From Thalassolituus marinus (lineage in GTDB: Bacteria > Pseudomonadota > Gammaproteobacteria > Pseudomonadales > Oceanobacteraceae), in the NCBI RefSeq assembly GCF_020320395.1, contig NZ_JAEDAH010000013.1, positions 1-64,000 on the forward strand: 64,000 bases of DNA, read 5' to 3'. A program made the translations under genes and the position numbers. The notes beneath the pieces were generated by a model. The model did no database searches and had not been told where the DNA came from. It saw nothing but the letters and a program-made list of their open reading frames with translations. Below are positions 41,784 through 51,188 of this stretch, one piece after another (position 1 is the first letter of the stretch; every line of letters starts with the position of its first letter).

Positions 41784-42557
41784 CTAACCTGTCTGGCCAG
41801 ACTGCCAGCGTAAGTCATGCAGATTAAAACCCAGCGGAACATCGGTACGCAGTGTTGCCAGCGCACGGGTCAGCAGGGCTGACTGCCAGTGTTTTTCCAG
41901 TGCATTGCGACTGCGGGTATCCAGCGTATCAAGCTGAGCGAGCAGCAGATCAAGCGTGCGGTAGCGATCCAGAAGCTGGCCAGCGGTTTTCGGGCCAATG
42001 CCCTCAACTCCCGGTAAGTGATTGGTCGTGTCGCCAGCCATACCCCAGAAATCAGGCAGCTGCTCCGGTCGCAGGCCGAAACGATGACTGACCATTTCCT
42101 CATCCCAGCTGAAGCGATCGAAATGGTTACGCACCTTCAGGCGACCATTGACCAACTGACAAAAACCTTTATCGGTAGACAGAATATCTACCTGCAATCC
42201 GGCAAAAGCCGCTTTGCTGGCCAGCGTCGCGACCACATCGTCACCCTCCCAGCCAGCCAGTTCGAGACAATATAATCCCGCTTGCTGAAGGTAGCGGCGC
42301 AGAGAATCCAGCCCCTGCTCCAGCTCCTGCGGCATCGGCGGCCGTCCCTTTTTGTAATCCGGCCACACCTCATGCCGCCAGGTGATGCATTTCTGCTCAA
42401 ATACCACTGCCACATGAGTGGAGTCCAGCTGTGCCGCGTTGCGTGAAATAACACTGAGACAACGACTCTGTGTTGCCTCCAGTGCCAGCTCGCTACCTTC
42501 CGCCGCTGCGTACATACGCCGAATAAGATTCATCGCATCAATTATCAGCAACTTCAT
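41784..42557 (-). CDS. xni: flap endonuclease Xni (exonuclease IX)
   Basis: A 257-residue homologue of the 5' nuclease domain of DNA polymerase I. Motifs: LIIDAMNLIRR (3-13), WPDYKKGRPPMP (about 65), GWEGDDVVATLA (about 102), STDKGFCQL (about 128) and the helix-hairpin-helix GVEGIGPKTAGQLL (about 185). The ATG at 42557 overlaps the exporter's stop (ATGA); the longer frame to 42599 lacks conserved residues. It acts on flap DNA during repair. Confidence 0.93.
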   Translation of the reverse strand: MKLLIIDAMNLIRRMYAAAEGSELALEATQSRCLSVISRNAAQLDSTHVAVVFEQKCITWRHEVWPDYKKGRPPMPQELEQGLDSLRRYLQQAGLYCLELAGWEGDDVVATLASKAAFAGLQVDILSTDKGFCQLVNGRLKVRNHFDRFSWDEEMVSHRFGLRPEQLPDFWGMAGDTTNHLPGVEGIGPKTAGQLLDRYRTLDLLLAQLDTLDTRSRNALEKHWQSALLTRALATLRTDVPLGFNLHDLRWQSGQTG

Positions 42558-44368
42558 GGCTGATCGCCCTCCACAGACGATTGCTGCTGAGCACTCCACA
42601 ACTGGGCGTAAAATCCATTGGCCGCCAACAGCGCCTGATGCGTACCACTTTCCACCACTTCGCCCTGTTCAACCACGGCAATGCAATCGGCATCCACAAC
42701 CGTCGACAGGCGATGAGCAATAATCATCGCCGTATGACCAGCTGCTACTTCGCGAATGGCTGCCATAATGCCTTTTTCGGTACGAGAATCGAGGGATGAC
42801 GTGGCTTCATCAAATACCATAATGGCTGGTCGTTTGAGCAGCATCCGGGCAATAGCAATACGCTGCTTTTCGCCGCCGGACAATTTCAGGCCGCGCTCAC
42901 CCACAACGGTTTGCAGACCATCAGGACAACTGGCCACCAGATGCTCGAGATGCGCCATACGGATCACATCCTGAATTTCCTGTTCGCTGGCATCCGGTTT
43001 TGCATACAACAGGTTATTCAGTAAGGTGTCGTTAAACAAAACCGTATCCTGCGGCACAATCCCCAGCACCGAACGCAACGCCTGTTGCGGCACATCACGA
43101 ATATCCTGACCATCAATCAGAATTCGCCCCCGACCTACATCGTAAAAGCGGAACAGCAATTTGGTCAGTGTCGATTTTCCTGCCCCGCTACCGCCAACAA
43201 TTGCCAGCGTTTTTCCCGCGCTAAGCGTCAGGGATAAATTGTGCAGAATTTCGCGACCATTCTGATAGGCGAAACCCACCGACTCAAAACGCACTTCGCC
43301 GCGGTTTATGTTAAGTGTTTGCGTCCCGCTATCCGGCACCGCTGGTTGCTCGTCAAGCAACTCAAACATGCGTTCAATATTGGCCATCGACGCTTTAATT
43401 TCCCGGTAGATAAAGCCGAGAAAATTCAGCGGCAGGAACAGCTGAAACATAAAAGCGTTAATCAGCGTAAAGTCGCCGATGGTCATGCTACCCTCAATGA
43501 CATAGTACGCCGCAAACAGCAGCATGGATGCCATGGCGCTACTGATAATCAGCGCCTGACCACTGTTCAGGGAAAACAAGGAGAAACGATTCTTACGGCG
43601 GGCATTTTCCCAGCGTGCCAGCGAGTCATCGTAAAATCCTGCTTCACGCTGCTCAGCGGTAAAATATTTAACCGTTTCGTAATTCAGCAAACTATCGAGC
43701 GCACGGGCGTGGGTAGTTGAATCCATGCGATTGGCTTCACGCACATACTGTGTGCGCCATTCCGTTACTTTCACCGAATAGGCAACATAAGCGATTACCG
43801 CCACAGACGTAATCAGGCCAAACACCGGCGGGTAATTGGCCAGCAACAAGCCAATCACCAGAAACAGCTCCAGAAAGGTCGGTATGATATTAAAGATCAT
43901 GAAACGCATCAGAAAACTGATGCCGTTCGTGCCACGCTCAATATCGCGTTGCAGTGCCCCGGTCTGGCGATTCAGGTGAAACTCCAGACTGAGTTTGTGC
44001 AAATGCTCAAACACGCGCAATGCCATACGCCGCATCGCTCGCTCGGTAACCCGGCCGAAAAATAAATCCCGTAGTTCACCGGCAAATACGCTCATAAAAC
44101 GCACAAATCCGTAGCCCAGTAACAAGCCCAGCGGGAACCAGACCCACCAGTCAGTCGCAACCGCGTCCCCGACACCTGACAGGTGATCGACCTGATGTTT
44201 CAGCAGGAATGGCATAGAAACACTGGCAACCTTGGCGGCGATCAGGCACATGAGTGCCGCAATAACCCGACCGCGGTATTCCATCAGGTAGGGCCAGAGG
44301 GTCTTTACCCAGTGCCAGCCCCGATATTGTTGCGGAGCATTTTCAGGGACAAACTGCGCAGATTTCAT
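42554..44368 (-). CDS. Atm1/HMT-type ABC exporter
   Basis: A 604-residue half-transporter: six membrane helices (about 35-320) and a nucleotide-binding domain with Walker A GGSGAGKST (about 390), signature LSGGEKQRIAIARML (about 493) and Walker B IMVFDEATSSLD. Intracytoplasmic loops LHKLSLEFHLNRQTGAL (split as LHKLSLEF and HLNRQTGAL) match the Atm1/ABCB7 heavy-metal group, which exports glutathione-bound metal or sulfur compounds. It is the first gene of a pair with xni, and divergent from the M14 gene. Confidence 0.93.
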   Translation of the reverse strand: MKSAQFVPENAPQQYRGWHWVKTLWPYLMEYRGRVIAALMCLIAAKVASVSMPFLLKHQVDHLSGVGDAVATDWWVWFPLGLLLGYGFVRFMSVFAGELRDLFFGRVTERAMRRMALRVFEHLHKLSLEFHLNRQTGALQRDIERGTNGISFLMRFMIFNIIPTFLELFLVIGLLLANYPPVFGLITSVAVIAYVAYSVKVTEWRTQYVREANRMDSTTHARALDSLLNYETVKYFTAEQREAGFYDDSLARWENARRKNRFSLFSLNSGQALIISSAMASMLLFAAYYVIEGSMTIGDFTLINAFMFQLFLPLNFLGFIYREIKASMANIERMFELLDEQPAVPDSGTQTLNINRGEVRFESVGFAYQNGREILHNLSLTLSAGKTLAIVGGSGAGKSTLTKLLFRFYDVGRGRILIDGQDIRDVPQQALRSVLGIVPQDTVLFNDTLLNNLLYAKPDASEQEIQDVIRMAHLEHLVASCPDGLQTVVGERGLKLSGGEKQRIAIARMLLKRPAIMVFDEATSSLDSRTEKGIMAAIREVAAGHTAMIIAHRLSTVVDADCIAVVEQGEVVESGTHQALLAANGFYAQLWSAQQQSSVEGDQP

Positions 44369-44424
44369 CTAACTGTTACTCAGTTCTGCTATAGATTGGG
44401 GAGGAGCATAAGGACACCACCACT

Positions 44425-45474
44425 GTGATTCAACGACTTTCCCCGGTAGAGCATGCGCTGCCGGAGCTGATACAACTGGAAGAGCTGATTAAGCGCGGCC
44501 GTCAGCACCTGCGTATTAATGTACCGTTACACATTCCAATGGAAGGACATCAGTTACCCTTTTACGTGCTGGAAATGGGGTCAACAGCTCCTCTCGCTCC
44601 GACGCTCATTCTGACTGGTGGTGTCCATGGTATTGAGCGGATTGGCACTCAGGTCATTCTGGCCTTTCTGCGCACCCTGATTGAACGCCTCAGCTGGGAC
44701 CCGGTAGCAACGGACATGCTGAGCCAGATTCGTCTGTGCCTTATTCCGATCGTTAACCCCGGCGGAATGTGGCGGAACAGTCGTTGCAATCCCCAGGGGA
44801 TCGACCTGATGCGCAACGCGCCGGTCGAGGCCGAAGGTAGTCCCCCCTGGCTGGTGGCTGGCCAGCGCATCAGCCCGTCACTGCCGTGGTATCGCGGACG
44901 CAAGGGAGAAGGTATGGCCGCCGAAAGTCAGTCGCTGGTCGATGCGGTACTGGCTGAACTGCGCAACCAGAGCCATTGCATCAGTCTCGACTGTCATTCC
45001 GGTTTTGGCTACAAAGACCGCATCTGGTTTCCCTGGGCTAAGAGCGTACAGCCCTGGCCTGGCCTCGCCGAGGCCTACGCGCTGACAGAATTATTTGAAC
45101 GCACCTATCCCGACCACAGCGTGTATCTGTTCGAACCCCAGGCTCACAGTTACACCACGCATGGCGACCTGTGGGATCACATATACGCGCAATACAGCGA
45201 ACAGCAACCGGAGGGTACCTACCTGCCACTGACACTGGAAATGGGGTCGTGGCTGTGGGTAAAGAAGAACCCGCGTCACCTGCTTCGCTATCACAGCCTG
45301 TTTAATCCGATTCTGCCACATCGCCATAAACGTATTTTGCGCCGGCATTTCACGCTGTTTGAGTTCCTCATGTCCGCCGTGCGCAGCATGCCCGGCTGGA
45401 GCCCTATGGCTGGTGTGGAACGTCAACAGCTGACGGCAGAGGCTGAAGAGCGCTGGTACGGACGACAAAACTAA
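44425..45474 (+). CDS. M14-type zinc carboxypeptidase/deacylase
   Basis: A 349-residue cytoplasmic metalloprotein. The zinc ligands are His68 and Glu71 in GGVHGIE, and His191 in SLDCHSGFG. The catalytic Glu lies in LTLEMGSW. NPGGMWRNSRCNPQGIDLMRN is typical of M14 carboxypeptidases close to succinylglutamate desuccinylase and aspartoacylase. A GTG start is preceded by AAGGA. Substrate unknown; peptide or acyl-amino-acid hydrolysis is expected. Confidence 0.87.
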   Translation: MIQRLSPVEHALPELIQLEELIKRGRQHLRINVPLHIPMEGHQLPFYVLEMGSTAPLAPTLILTGGVHGIERIGTQVILAFLRTLIERLSWDPVATDMLSQIRLCLIPIVNPGGMWRNSRCNPQGIDLMRNAPVEAEGSPPWLVAGQRISPSLPWYRGRKGEGMAAESQSLVDAVLAELRNQSHCISLDCHSGFGYKDRIWFPWAKSVQPWPGLAEAYALTELFERTYPDHSVYLFEPQAHSYTTHGDLWDHIYAQYSEQQPEGTYLPLTLEMGSWLWVKKNPRHLLRYHSLFNPILPHRHKRILRRHFTLFEFLMSAVRSMPGWSPMAGVERQQLTAEAEERWYGRQN

Positions 45475-45573
45475 ACTTTTTCGGCGCTTATGAACCAAAG
45501 ACATCACAGCGGGGCCGAAACATCGTATGATAGCGGCCACGAAAATGATCAATACACCGGAAAGTTTTACCTC

Positions 45574-46293
45574 ATGCTGTTAAACCCACGCCGATTTTCT
45601 TTTCTGTCTGCAGCCGTTCTGCTTTTTACCAGCCTGTCTTCTCAGGCAGAAATAACTGCCAGTATCGGCGCAACAACGGAATACGTCCGTGACGGCATCA
45701 GCGAAACCCGGGGACAACCAGCTCTGCAAGGCGGTGTTACCTGGCTGAGCAATACCGGCCTGTACACAGGTATCTGGTCTTCCGGCGTTGAGCGTAAAGA
45801 AGATCATGCAACCTATGAGCATGATGCTTTTGCTGGCTACTACCTGCCACTGACTGACCGCATCGCCGCAGATTTGTCTGTTACCCGGTACACCTGGGCT
45901 GGCGATACAGACATCAGAGATCAGTCCTATACCGAAGGTGCTGTGCGCCTGCTGATCAATGACGCACTGACATTCGGCTGGCGCCAGAGTGGTGACCACC
46001 TTGGCAGCGGTTTCGATATGCGTCACCTGGAGCTGGGTTACACCTGGCAGTTCAGCGACTTCTCGCTGGAATTGTTTACAGCGCAACATCGCTGGCTTGA
46101 AGTCGACGATGATGATTTCAACTTTGATGAAGACACGCAACGCGACAGCTACTGGCAGTTCCGTGTCGCCCTCGATCGCAGTTATGGGCCATGGGATATC
46201 CGCATAGCACTTAACCGTACCAACCTGTCTGCCGACTATGATGCCAGCACAGCAATCGAGTTTGGCTTTCAGCGTTACTTCCAGCTCTGGTAA
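45574..46293 (+). CDS. TorF-family putative outer-membrane porin
   Basis: A 239-residue protein with a signal peptide (cleavage near SQAE-IT, residue 24). The rest is a run of antiparallel strands: ASIGATTEYVRDGISETRG, GGVTWLSNTGLYTGIWSSG, and a terminal FGFQRYFQLW. This is the TorF/Gcw_chp family of small barrels. The frame is open from 45490, but the ATG at 45574, with GGAAAG upstream, starts a normal signal peptide. It is 5 nt before the next hydrolase gene. Confidence 0.87.
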   Translation: MLLNPRRFSFLSAAVLLFTSLSSQAEITASIGATTEYVRDGISETRGQPALQGGVTWLSNTGLYTGIWSSGVERKEDHATYEHDAFAGYYLPLTDRIAADLSVTRYTWAGDTDIRDQSYTEGAVRLLINDALTFGWRQSGDHLGSGFDMRHLELGYTWQFSDFSLELFTAQHRWLEVDDDDFNFDEDTQRDSYWQFRVALDRSYGPWDIRIALNRTNLSADYDASTAIEFGFQRYFQLW

Positions 46294-46298
46294 CCAAC

Positions 46299-47045
46299 AT
46301 GGCCGCTGATCAGCCTTCTCCCTGGATTCTGATTCGCGGCCTGATCCGCGCCCGCTACCATTGGGGTGATTTTCCCACCCGTCTGCAGCAACAACTTCCA
46401 GCGTCAACACCACTACTGATGCCTGAACTTGCAGGCAACGGCGAGCGCTGGCGCGAAAAAACGCCCTTCTCTATCCATGCAATGATGCTGGACTTACGCC
46501 AGCAGGTTAAAAACCAGCACCACAGCGATCAGCCGCTGACACTGGTGACGATTTCTATGGGCGCCATGATTGGCGCCGAATGGGCACGCTGCTTTCCCGA
46601 TGAAGTGCAGGCACTGCACATGATTAATACCAGCTTCAGTAATTTGTCGACACCCTGGTCACGTATGCGCGCACGAGCCTTCTTCAGCCTCAGTGCAACG
46701 CTGCTCAGTGGTAGAGATCTGGAGGCCGCTATTCTGCGCTGGACCAGCAGTCAGCCGCGCAATGCCCTGGCAAAAGAATGGAAAGATTATGCGCAGCGAC
46801 ATCCTCTGAGCCTGCGTAATGCACTGGCACAGCTGTTAGCTGCAAGCCGCTATCACGGGCCACTGTCGGCCCCTGTCAGCAACGTTCATCTGTATCACAG
46901 TCTGGGCGATCAGCTGGTGAACCCACGCTGCACGGCGCGTATTGCTGAACGCTGGCAGTCACCGCTCAGTGTCCATCAACGAGCCGGACACGACTTGCCT
47001 CTGGATGCCCCAGAGTGGCTGATCAATGAGATTCTGCAGGCGTAA
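46299..47045 (+). CDS. alpha/beta hydrolase
   Basis: A 248-residue cytoplasmic hydrolase with PWILIRGLIRARYHWG at the start, nucleophile elbow TISMGAMIGAEWA (Ser about 86), acid in HSLGDQLVNP and His in HQRAGHDLPLD. The elbow is SMG-type without the usual leading GxS Gly. It overlaps the tail of the convergent gene at 47023 by 23 nt. Confidence 0.83.
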   Translation: MAADQPSPWILIRGLIRARYHWGDFPTRLQQQLPASTPLLMPELAGNGERWREKTPFSIHAMMLDLRQQVKNQHHSDQPLTLVTISMGAMIGAEWARCFPDEVQALHMINTSFSNLSTPWSRMRARAFFSLSATLLSGRDLEAAILRWTSSQPRNALAKEWKDYAQRHPLSLRNALAQLLAASRYHGPLSAPVSNVHLYHSLGDQLVNPRCTARIAERWQSPLSVHQRAGHDLPLDAPEWLINEILQA

Positions 47046-47523
47046 CCGGCTGCCATTCTATGCAGCGATTATCTTCGCGAATGCCCTGACATAGGGCGAG
47101 AAATTCGTCGGTGAGAATATTGAAAGGCTGATGCAAACCACGCGGATGCGCATCAACGCCACGCGGAAAAGAAACGTTGCCATCAGTGTCCACACCGGAC
47201 GGAAAGCTGGGAACATTCTGATAAAAACCCAGCAGGGTTTGCTGTTCAAATACCATCAGACTGAAAAACTGGTCGTAATCGTCGCCGCGGACTCGTTCCA
47301 GCCCCATCAGGGTACGACCATTGACGGCACCGAAATAGTAATACGACATAACGTGATCCTGCTCGCTGTCATTCAGCAACGCCGACCCCGTCTGATGCAG
47401 GTACTGTTCCGTCCATTCCGGTGTTACCGGGTTTTCAATGGGTGGCTTTTTGTAGGCGAGCGATGGCAGCGTTACCAATAACGCTGCCAGCAGAAAGATT
47501 GTCCGTAATCTGTGCTTTGGCAT
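47023..47523 (-). CDS. secreted protein of unknown function
   Basis: A 166-residue product with a signal peptide (cleavage near SLAY-KK, residue 24). The mature protein has PPIENPVTPEWTEQYLHQTG, MSYYYFGAVNGRTLMGLER and two cysteines near the end (LCQGIREDNRC) that could form a disulfide. I do not know the family. The ATG at 47523 has AGGAG; a GTG lies 6 nt upstream. Its 3' end overlaps that of the hydrolase gene. Confidence 0.75.
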   Translation of the reverse strand: MPKHRLRTIFLLAALLVTLPSLAYKKPPIENPVTPEWTEQYLHQTGSALLNDSEQDHVMSYYYFGAVNGRTLMGLERVRGDDYDQFFSLMVFEQQTLLGFYQNVPSFPSGVDTDGNVSFPRGVDAHPRGLHQPFNILTDEFLALCQGIREDNRCIEWQPVTPAESH

Positions 47524-47557
47524 TAACACTCCTGAATGGCAAAGCCTGCCAAAATAC

Positions 47558-48949
47558 TCAGGGCTGAGTCAGCTCCAGTTTCGTACCGAGGTATTTTTCC
47601 AGATCCGGTAACACAAACGCATCGTCTTCAGAAATAAAACTGATGGAAACGCCTTTGGCACCCGCCCGTCCGGTACGTCCAATACGGTGTACGTAATCTT
47701 CCGGGTCTTCCGGCAAGGTGTAGTTCACCACGTGACTGACACCATCGACGTGAATACCACGACCTGCAACATCGGTCGCGACCATGATACTGACCTGACC
47801 AGCGCGGAAACGTTCCAGCGTTTTAATACGCTTATCCTGACTGACTTCACCCGATAACAGAACGGCCTTATGACCGTGTTTATTCAGCTTGTCACACAGG
47901 TTACGAGTCAGGTCGCGACGGTTAGCAAACACGATGCAACGCTCGGGTTGCTCTTCGCTCAATACGCTCTCCAGCATTTTGTATTTATCGCTGTCGGCCA
48001 GCAGATAACAACGCTGCTCAACGCGATCAGTAGCAACCTGCTCGGGTTCAATCACGACCTGCATCGGATCTTTTGTCCACTGATCGATCAGGATACGCAC
48101 GTCATAGTTAAACGTTGCCGAGAACAGCAGCGTCTGACGCTCTTCCTTCGGTGGCGTAGCGCGCACGATACGGCGTACATCCGGAATAAAGCCCATATCC
48201 AGCATGCGGTCTGCTTCATCCAGCACCAGCACTTCAACCTGATCCAGATAAACGTCCTGACTGCGCATAAAATCAATCAGACGACCTGGCGTCGCGACCA
48301 GCAGATCAACCACATGGTTGCGCAACTGCGAACGCTGCTTCTCGTAGTCCATACCACCAACGATGGTAACGATGTTCAGGCCGGTGTAACGCGCCAGACC
48401 TTCTGCATCCTTACCAATCTGCAGTGCCAGCTCACGGGTAGGGGCAACCACCAGAGCGCGAGGCTCACTGGCGTAGCGTTCTTCGGGAACGTCGGTCAGC
48501 AGTTTGTTGAGAATGGTCAGCAGGAAGGCAGCAGATTTACCGGTACCCGTTTGCGCCTGACCAATGGTGTCACGACCACGCAACGTCGCTGGCAATGCTT
48601 CGGCCTGAATCGGGGTGCAGTAGCTGAAACCCAGTTTATGAATTCCGCGCATTACGGAATCCGGCAGATCCAGATCATGGAAACGGGTTTGACCCTCGAC
48701 CTTTTCAACCTTGAAATCGTCAAGGCTCCATGGCGTATCATCAACCGCAGGCTTCTCTGGCTTACGGGATTGCGTGGTTTTGCCCTTTTTCTTTTTACCC
48801 TCAGCATTATGCGCCGTGTGTTTGGCGTTATGCGTGTCCCTGGCTGGCTGGTTGGCTTGTTTCGCCTTATTTCCACGCCCTGTTGGGGTTGTTTTCTGGG
48901 CCGGCGCCTCTTTCTTACCAGAGACGGCTTTCAGCAGTTTTTTAAACAA
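47558..48949 (-). CDS. rhlB: DEAD-box RNA helicase RhlB-like
   Basis: A 463-residue RNA helicase. A basic N-terminal extension (about 1-75, rich in Lys, Thr and Gln) precedes the Q-motif [13 protein letters not shown], Walker [32 protein letters not shown] and [10 protein letters not shown]. RhlB in gammas is part of the RNA degradosome. The Lys/Arg extension is typical of the pseudomonad-type proteins. It lies 12 nt after epmC, the same pairing as in Pseudomonas. Confidence 0.92.
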   Translation of the reverse strand: MFKKLLKAVSGKKEAPAQKTTPTGRGNKAKQANQPARDTHNAKHTAHNAEGKKKKGKTTQSRKPEKPAVDDTPWSLDDFKVEKVEGQTRFHDLDLPDSVMRGIHKLGFSYCTPIQAEALPATLRGRDTIGQAQTGTGKSAAFLLTILNKLLTDVPEERYASEPRALVVAPTRELALQIGKDAEGLARYTGLNIVTIVGGMDYEKQRSQLRNHVVDLLVATPGRLIDFMRSQDVYLDQVEVLVLDEADRMLDMGFIPDVRRIVRATPPKEERQTLLFSATFNYDVRILIDQWTKDPMQVVIEPEQVATDRVEQRCYLLADSDKYKMLESVLSEEQPERCIVFANRRDLTRNLCDKLNKHGHKAVLLSGEVSQDKRIKTLERFRAGQVSIMVATDVAGRGIHVDGVSHVVNYTLPEDPEDYVHRIGRTGRAGAKGVSISFISEDDAFVLPDLEKYLGTKLELTQP

Positions 48950-48961
48950 ACGTTGCTCCGT

Positions 48962-49516
48962 TTATATGTTTTCCGGCGCAAATTGGTAGGCGCCATACTC
49001 AGAATGTCGTTGATAATAATCTAACAGTGCGTTTTTTAATACTTCTGCCCTTGGCGGCAGACCGCAGCGCAGGTAAACCTGTGCCTGTTCAAACACGGCC
49101 TGACGAAATCGCTGCAGTCCCGCTTCAACCGCCCCTGGCTCTCCATGCAGGTTATCGGTACTGACGTAGAAGCGTCGCCCGCAAGCCACCGACAACAGCC
49201 ATTCAACCGCCTGCGGTTTGACTTCTACCAGCTCGAACTCACGCTGTTTGTCTGCCGAACGACCATCTGGCTCATACCAGTAGCCGAAATCAACTAACTG
49301 ACGCCGTGCTTTTCCGGCTATGCACCAGTGACTGATTTCGTGCAGCGCCGACTCATAAAAGCCGTGAGCAAAAATCAGACGATGATGTTGATTCTGACTA
49401 TCTGCTGGCAAATAGATGGGCTCATCATCGCCGGCCACCAGTTCGGTGTTTTCGGTACTGAGAAATAGTTGGTTAAAAAGCTGAATCAGATCAGGAAAAT
49501 GCAGCGCTGGAATCAT
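48962..49516 (-). CDS. epmC: elongation factor P hydroxylase
   Basis: A 184-residue metalloprotein (E. coli EpmC 182) with the metal motif HEISH (59-63). It hydroxylates the lysine of EF-P after beta-lysylation. The frame is open to 49663, but the extra 49 residues cover a hairpin-rich leader and are not family-like, so the ATG at 49516 is taken. It forms an operon with rhlB. Confidence 0.93.
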   Translation of the reverse strand: MIPALHFPDLIQLFNQLFLSTENTELVAGDDEPIYLPADSQNQHHRLIFAHGFYESALHEISHWCIAGKARRQLVDFGYWYEPDGRSADKQREFELVEVKPQAVEWLLSVACGRRFYVSTDNLHGEPGAVEAGLQRFRQAVFEQAQVYLRCGLPPRAEVLKNALLDYYQRHSEYGAYQFAPENI

Positions 49517-49574
49517 AGTGCGGGTCCGGATACCTCCGGAGGGGTACATGTTGGGCACATACTGTCTGTTAATG

Positions 49575-49636
49575 TCAGGCCATGGTACCCCGCAGGTCAG
49601 ATCAGCACCAGCGGGATTCTCTATTCCATGGCCTGA
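49575..49636. promoter_or_regulatory. nested inverted repeat in the epmC-MATE region
   Basis: TCAGGCCATGG (49575-49585) and CCATGGCCTGA (49626-49636) are perfect 11-bp arms. Inside them CCCGC (49589-49593) pairs with GCGGG (49611-49615). The structure lies 59-120 nt upstream of epmC and 145-206 nt upstream of the MATE gene. A further GAGCGC/GCGCTC pair lies at 49680-49703. It could be an operator, a leader structure or a small RNA. Confidence 0.6.
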
Positions 49637-49780
49637 GTGTCGGATAAGTCTGGCATCAGTCAACGTTTAGAGTCAGAATGAGCGCCTCTCCGCAGTCGCG
49701 CTCCGTTCTGGAGGAACCGCTGCCTTCACCTTTTTAATGATTTTTTCAGCCTGGCCTGCGCCGGGCCGGATGCTTTTGTA

Positions 49781-51124
49781 ATGACGTTCAGAAACCAGGA
49801 ACTACGTGCACTACTGAAACTGACCATGCCGATTCTGGCCACCCAGCTGGCGCAGATTGGTATGGGCACGATCGATACTCTTATGTCGGGCTATGTCAGC
49901 ACCCGTGATCTGGCAGCGGTCGCCATTGGTACCAGCCTGTGGCTGCCGACCTGGCTGTTTCTTGCTGGTGTGCTGGTGGCCCTGTCACCGCTGGCCGCGC
50001 GTCTGAATGCATCGGCTAAACATGATCGTTTGCCGGTTTTGCTCAGCTCCGCGCTGTGGGTCGGCATTGTGCTCGGTTCTATTGCTGGCATCCTGTTATC
50101 ACTGGCTTCACTGGCGCTGACCTCAATCGTTGATGATCCGGTAACAGCCAGTATCGCCTCGCACTACACCATGGCCATTGCTGTCGGTATGCCTGGCGCG
50201 GGGATATTCCTCGCCTATCGCTTTTATGCCGAAGCCTTGAATGAAGCTGGCCAAGTCACGCGCATCATGCTGAGCGGGTTACTGCTTAATGTTCCCGCAA
50301 ATGCCGTTTTTGTTTATGGCTGGTTTGGCCTGCCGGAGCTGGGCGGCGTCGGCTGTGGCATTGGCAGTTCAATTATTTTCGCCGGTATGGCCTTCGCCAT
50401 GGCGCGCAACACCCGCCGCAAGCGCCTACCCGCCGACTATCCGCTGTGGCAATACGTTGCTAAGCCGCTGTACCCGCAAGTACGCGAGATTCTGAAAATC
50501 GGCATTCCGATTGGCATTGCAATTTTCTTTGAAGTGACACTGTTTACCGTTATTGCTCTGCTGCTGACGGGCCTTGGCCCGAGCGTGGTAGCAGGCCATC
50601 AGGTGGCACTGAATATCAGCTCGCTGACCTTTATGATTCCACTCAGCGTCGGTATGGCTCTGACCGTCCGCGTGGGACACTGGCTCGGCTCCGGTGAAAC
50701 CGCGCTGGCAAGACGCACCGCCTGGCTGGGCATTGGTCTGAACCTCGGCGTTGCCTTATTTAATGCCACCCTCATGCTACTGTTTGCTTCCCATCTGGCA
50801 GGGCTGTATTCACCAGACCCCGCGGTCGTTAAGACAGCAGCGACCCTGATGATATTTGCCGCGATATTCCAGTTGTCAGACGCCGTGCAGGTAGGAGCTG
50901 CCGGTGCGCTACGCGGCTATCACGATACTTTTGCGGTGATGCTGATCACCTTTGTCGCCTACTGGGTTATTGGTCTGGGCAGTGGCTACTGGCTGGCCTT
51001 CTATGCGGACACCCCGTATGGCGCTCCGGGCTTCTGGACCGGCCTGATTCTCGGCCTGACTGCTGCCGCAATAGCACTCGCAATCCGACTCTATCGAGTC
51101 AGTCGCCGTCCACAATACGAGTAA
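49781..51124 (+). CDS. MATE-family efflux transporter (NorM-like)
   Basis: A 447-residue protein with twelve hydrophobic helices in two similar halves and the NorM-type start (KLTMPILATQLAQIGMGTIDTLMSG in parts KLTMPILATQLAQIG and TIDTLMSGYVS). It should export cationic compounds with Na+ or H+ antiport. An Asp/Glu/Asn set in helices is visible. The start ATG has no strong ribosome site; a structured leader lies upstream. Confidence 0.93.
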   Translation: MTFRNQELRALLKLTMPILATQLAQIGMGTIDTLMSGYVSTRDLAAVAIGTSLWLPTWLFLAGVLVALSPLAARLNASAKHDRLPVLLSSALWVGIVLGSIAGILLSLASLALTSIVDDPVTASIASHYTMAIAVGMPGAGIFLAYRFYAEALNEAGQVTRIMLSGLLLNVPANAVFVYGWFGLPELGGVGCGIGSSIIFAGMAFAMARNTRRKRLPADYPLWQYVAKPLYPQVREILKIGIPIGIAIFFEVTLFTVIALLLTGLGPSVVAGHQVALNISSLTFMIPLSVGMALTVRVGHWLGSGETALARRTAWLGIGLNLGVALFNATLMLLFASHLAGLYSPDPAVVKTAATLMIFAAIFQLSDAVQVGAAGALRGYHDTFAVMLITFVAYWVIGLGSGYWLAFYADTPYGAPGFWTGLILGLTAAAIALAIRLYRVSRRPQYE

Positions 51125-51188
51125 GCGCTCTCTGTCCGCGGCGCACAGCATGATACACTGACGCGCCGCGAACACTGAATCTGACCGA

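Noticed and set aside
45580-46413. 277-codon minus-strand frame opposite the TorF-like gene
   Set aside because: The plus-strand gene has a signal peptide and a barrel pattern; the minus frame has neither start signal nor motif.
47870-49024. 384-codon plus-strand frame opposite rhlB
   Set aside because: Shadow of a clear DEAD-box helicase gene; no recognisable domain.
49571-49685. Resemblance to the 3' part of an FMN riboswitch (GTTTAGAGTCAGAATGAG-like stretch)
   Set aside because: About five mismatches in the most conserved 22 nt, and the 5' conserved GGGGCGAAATTCCCC-type arm is missing; the downstream gene is a MATE exporter, not a flavin gene.
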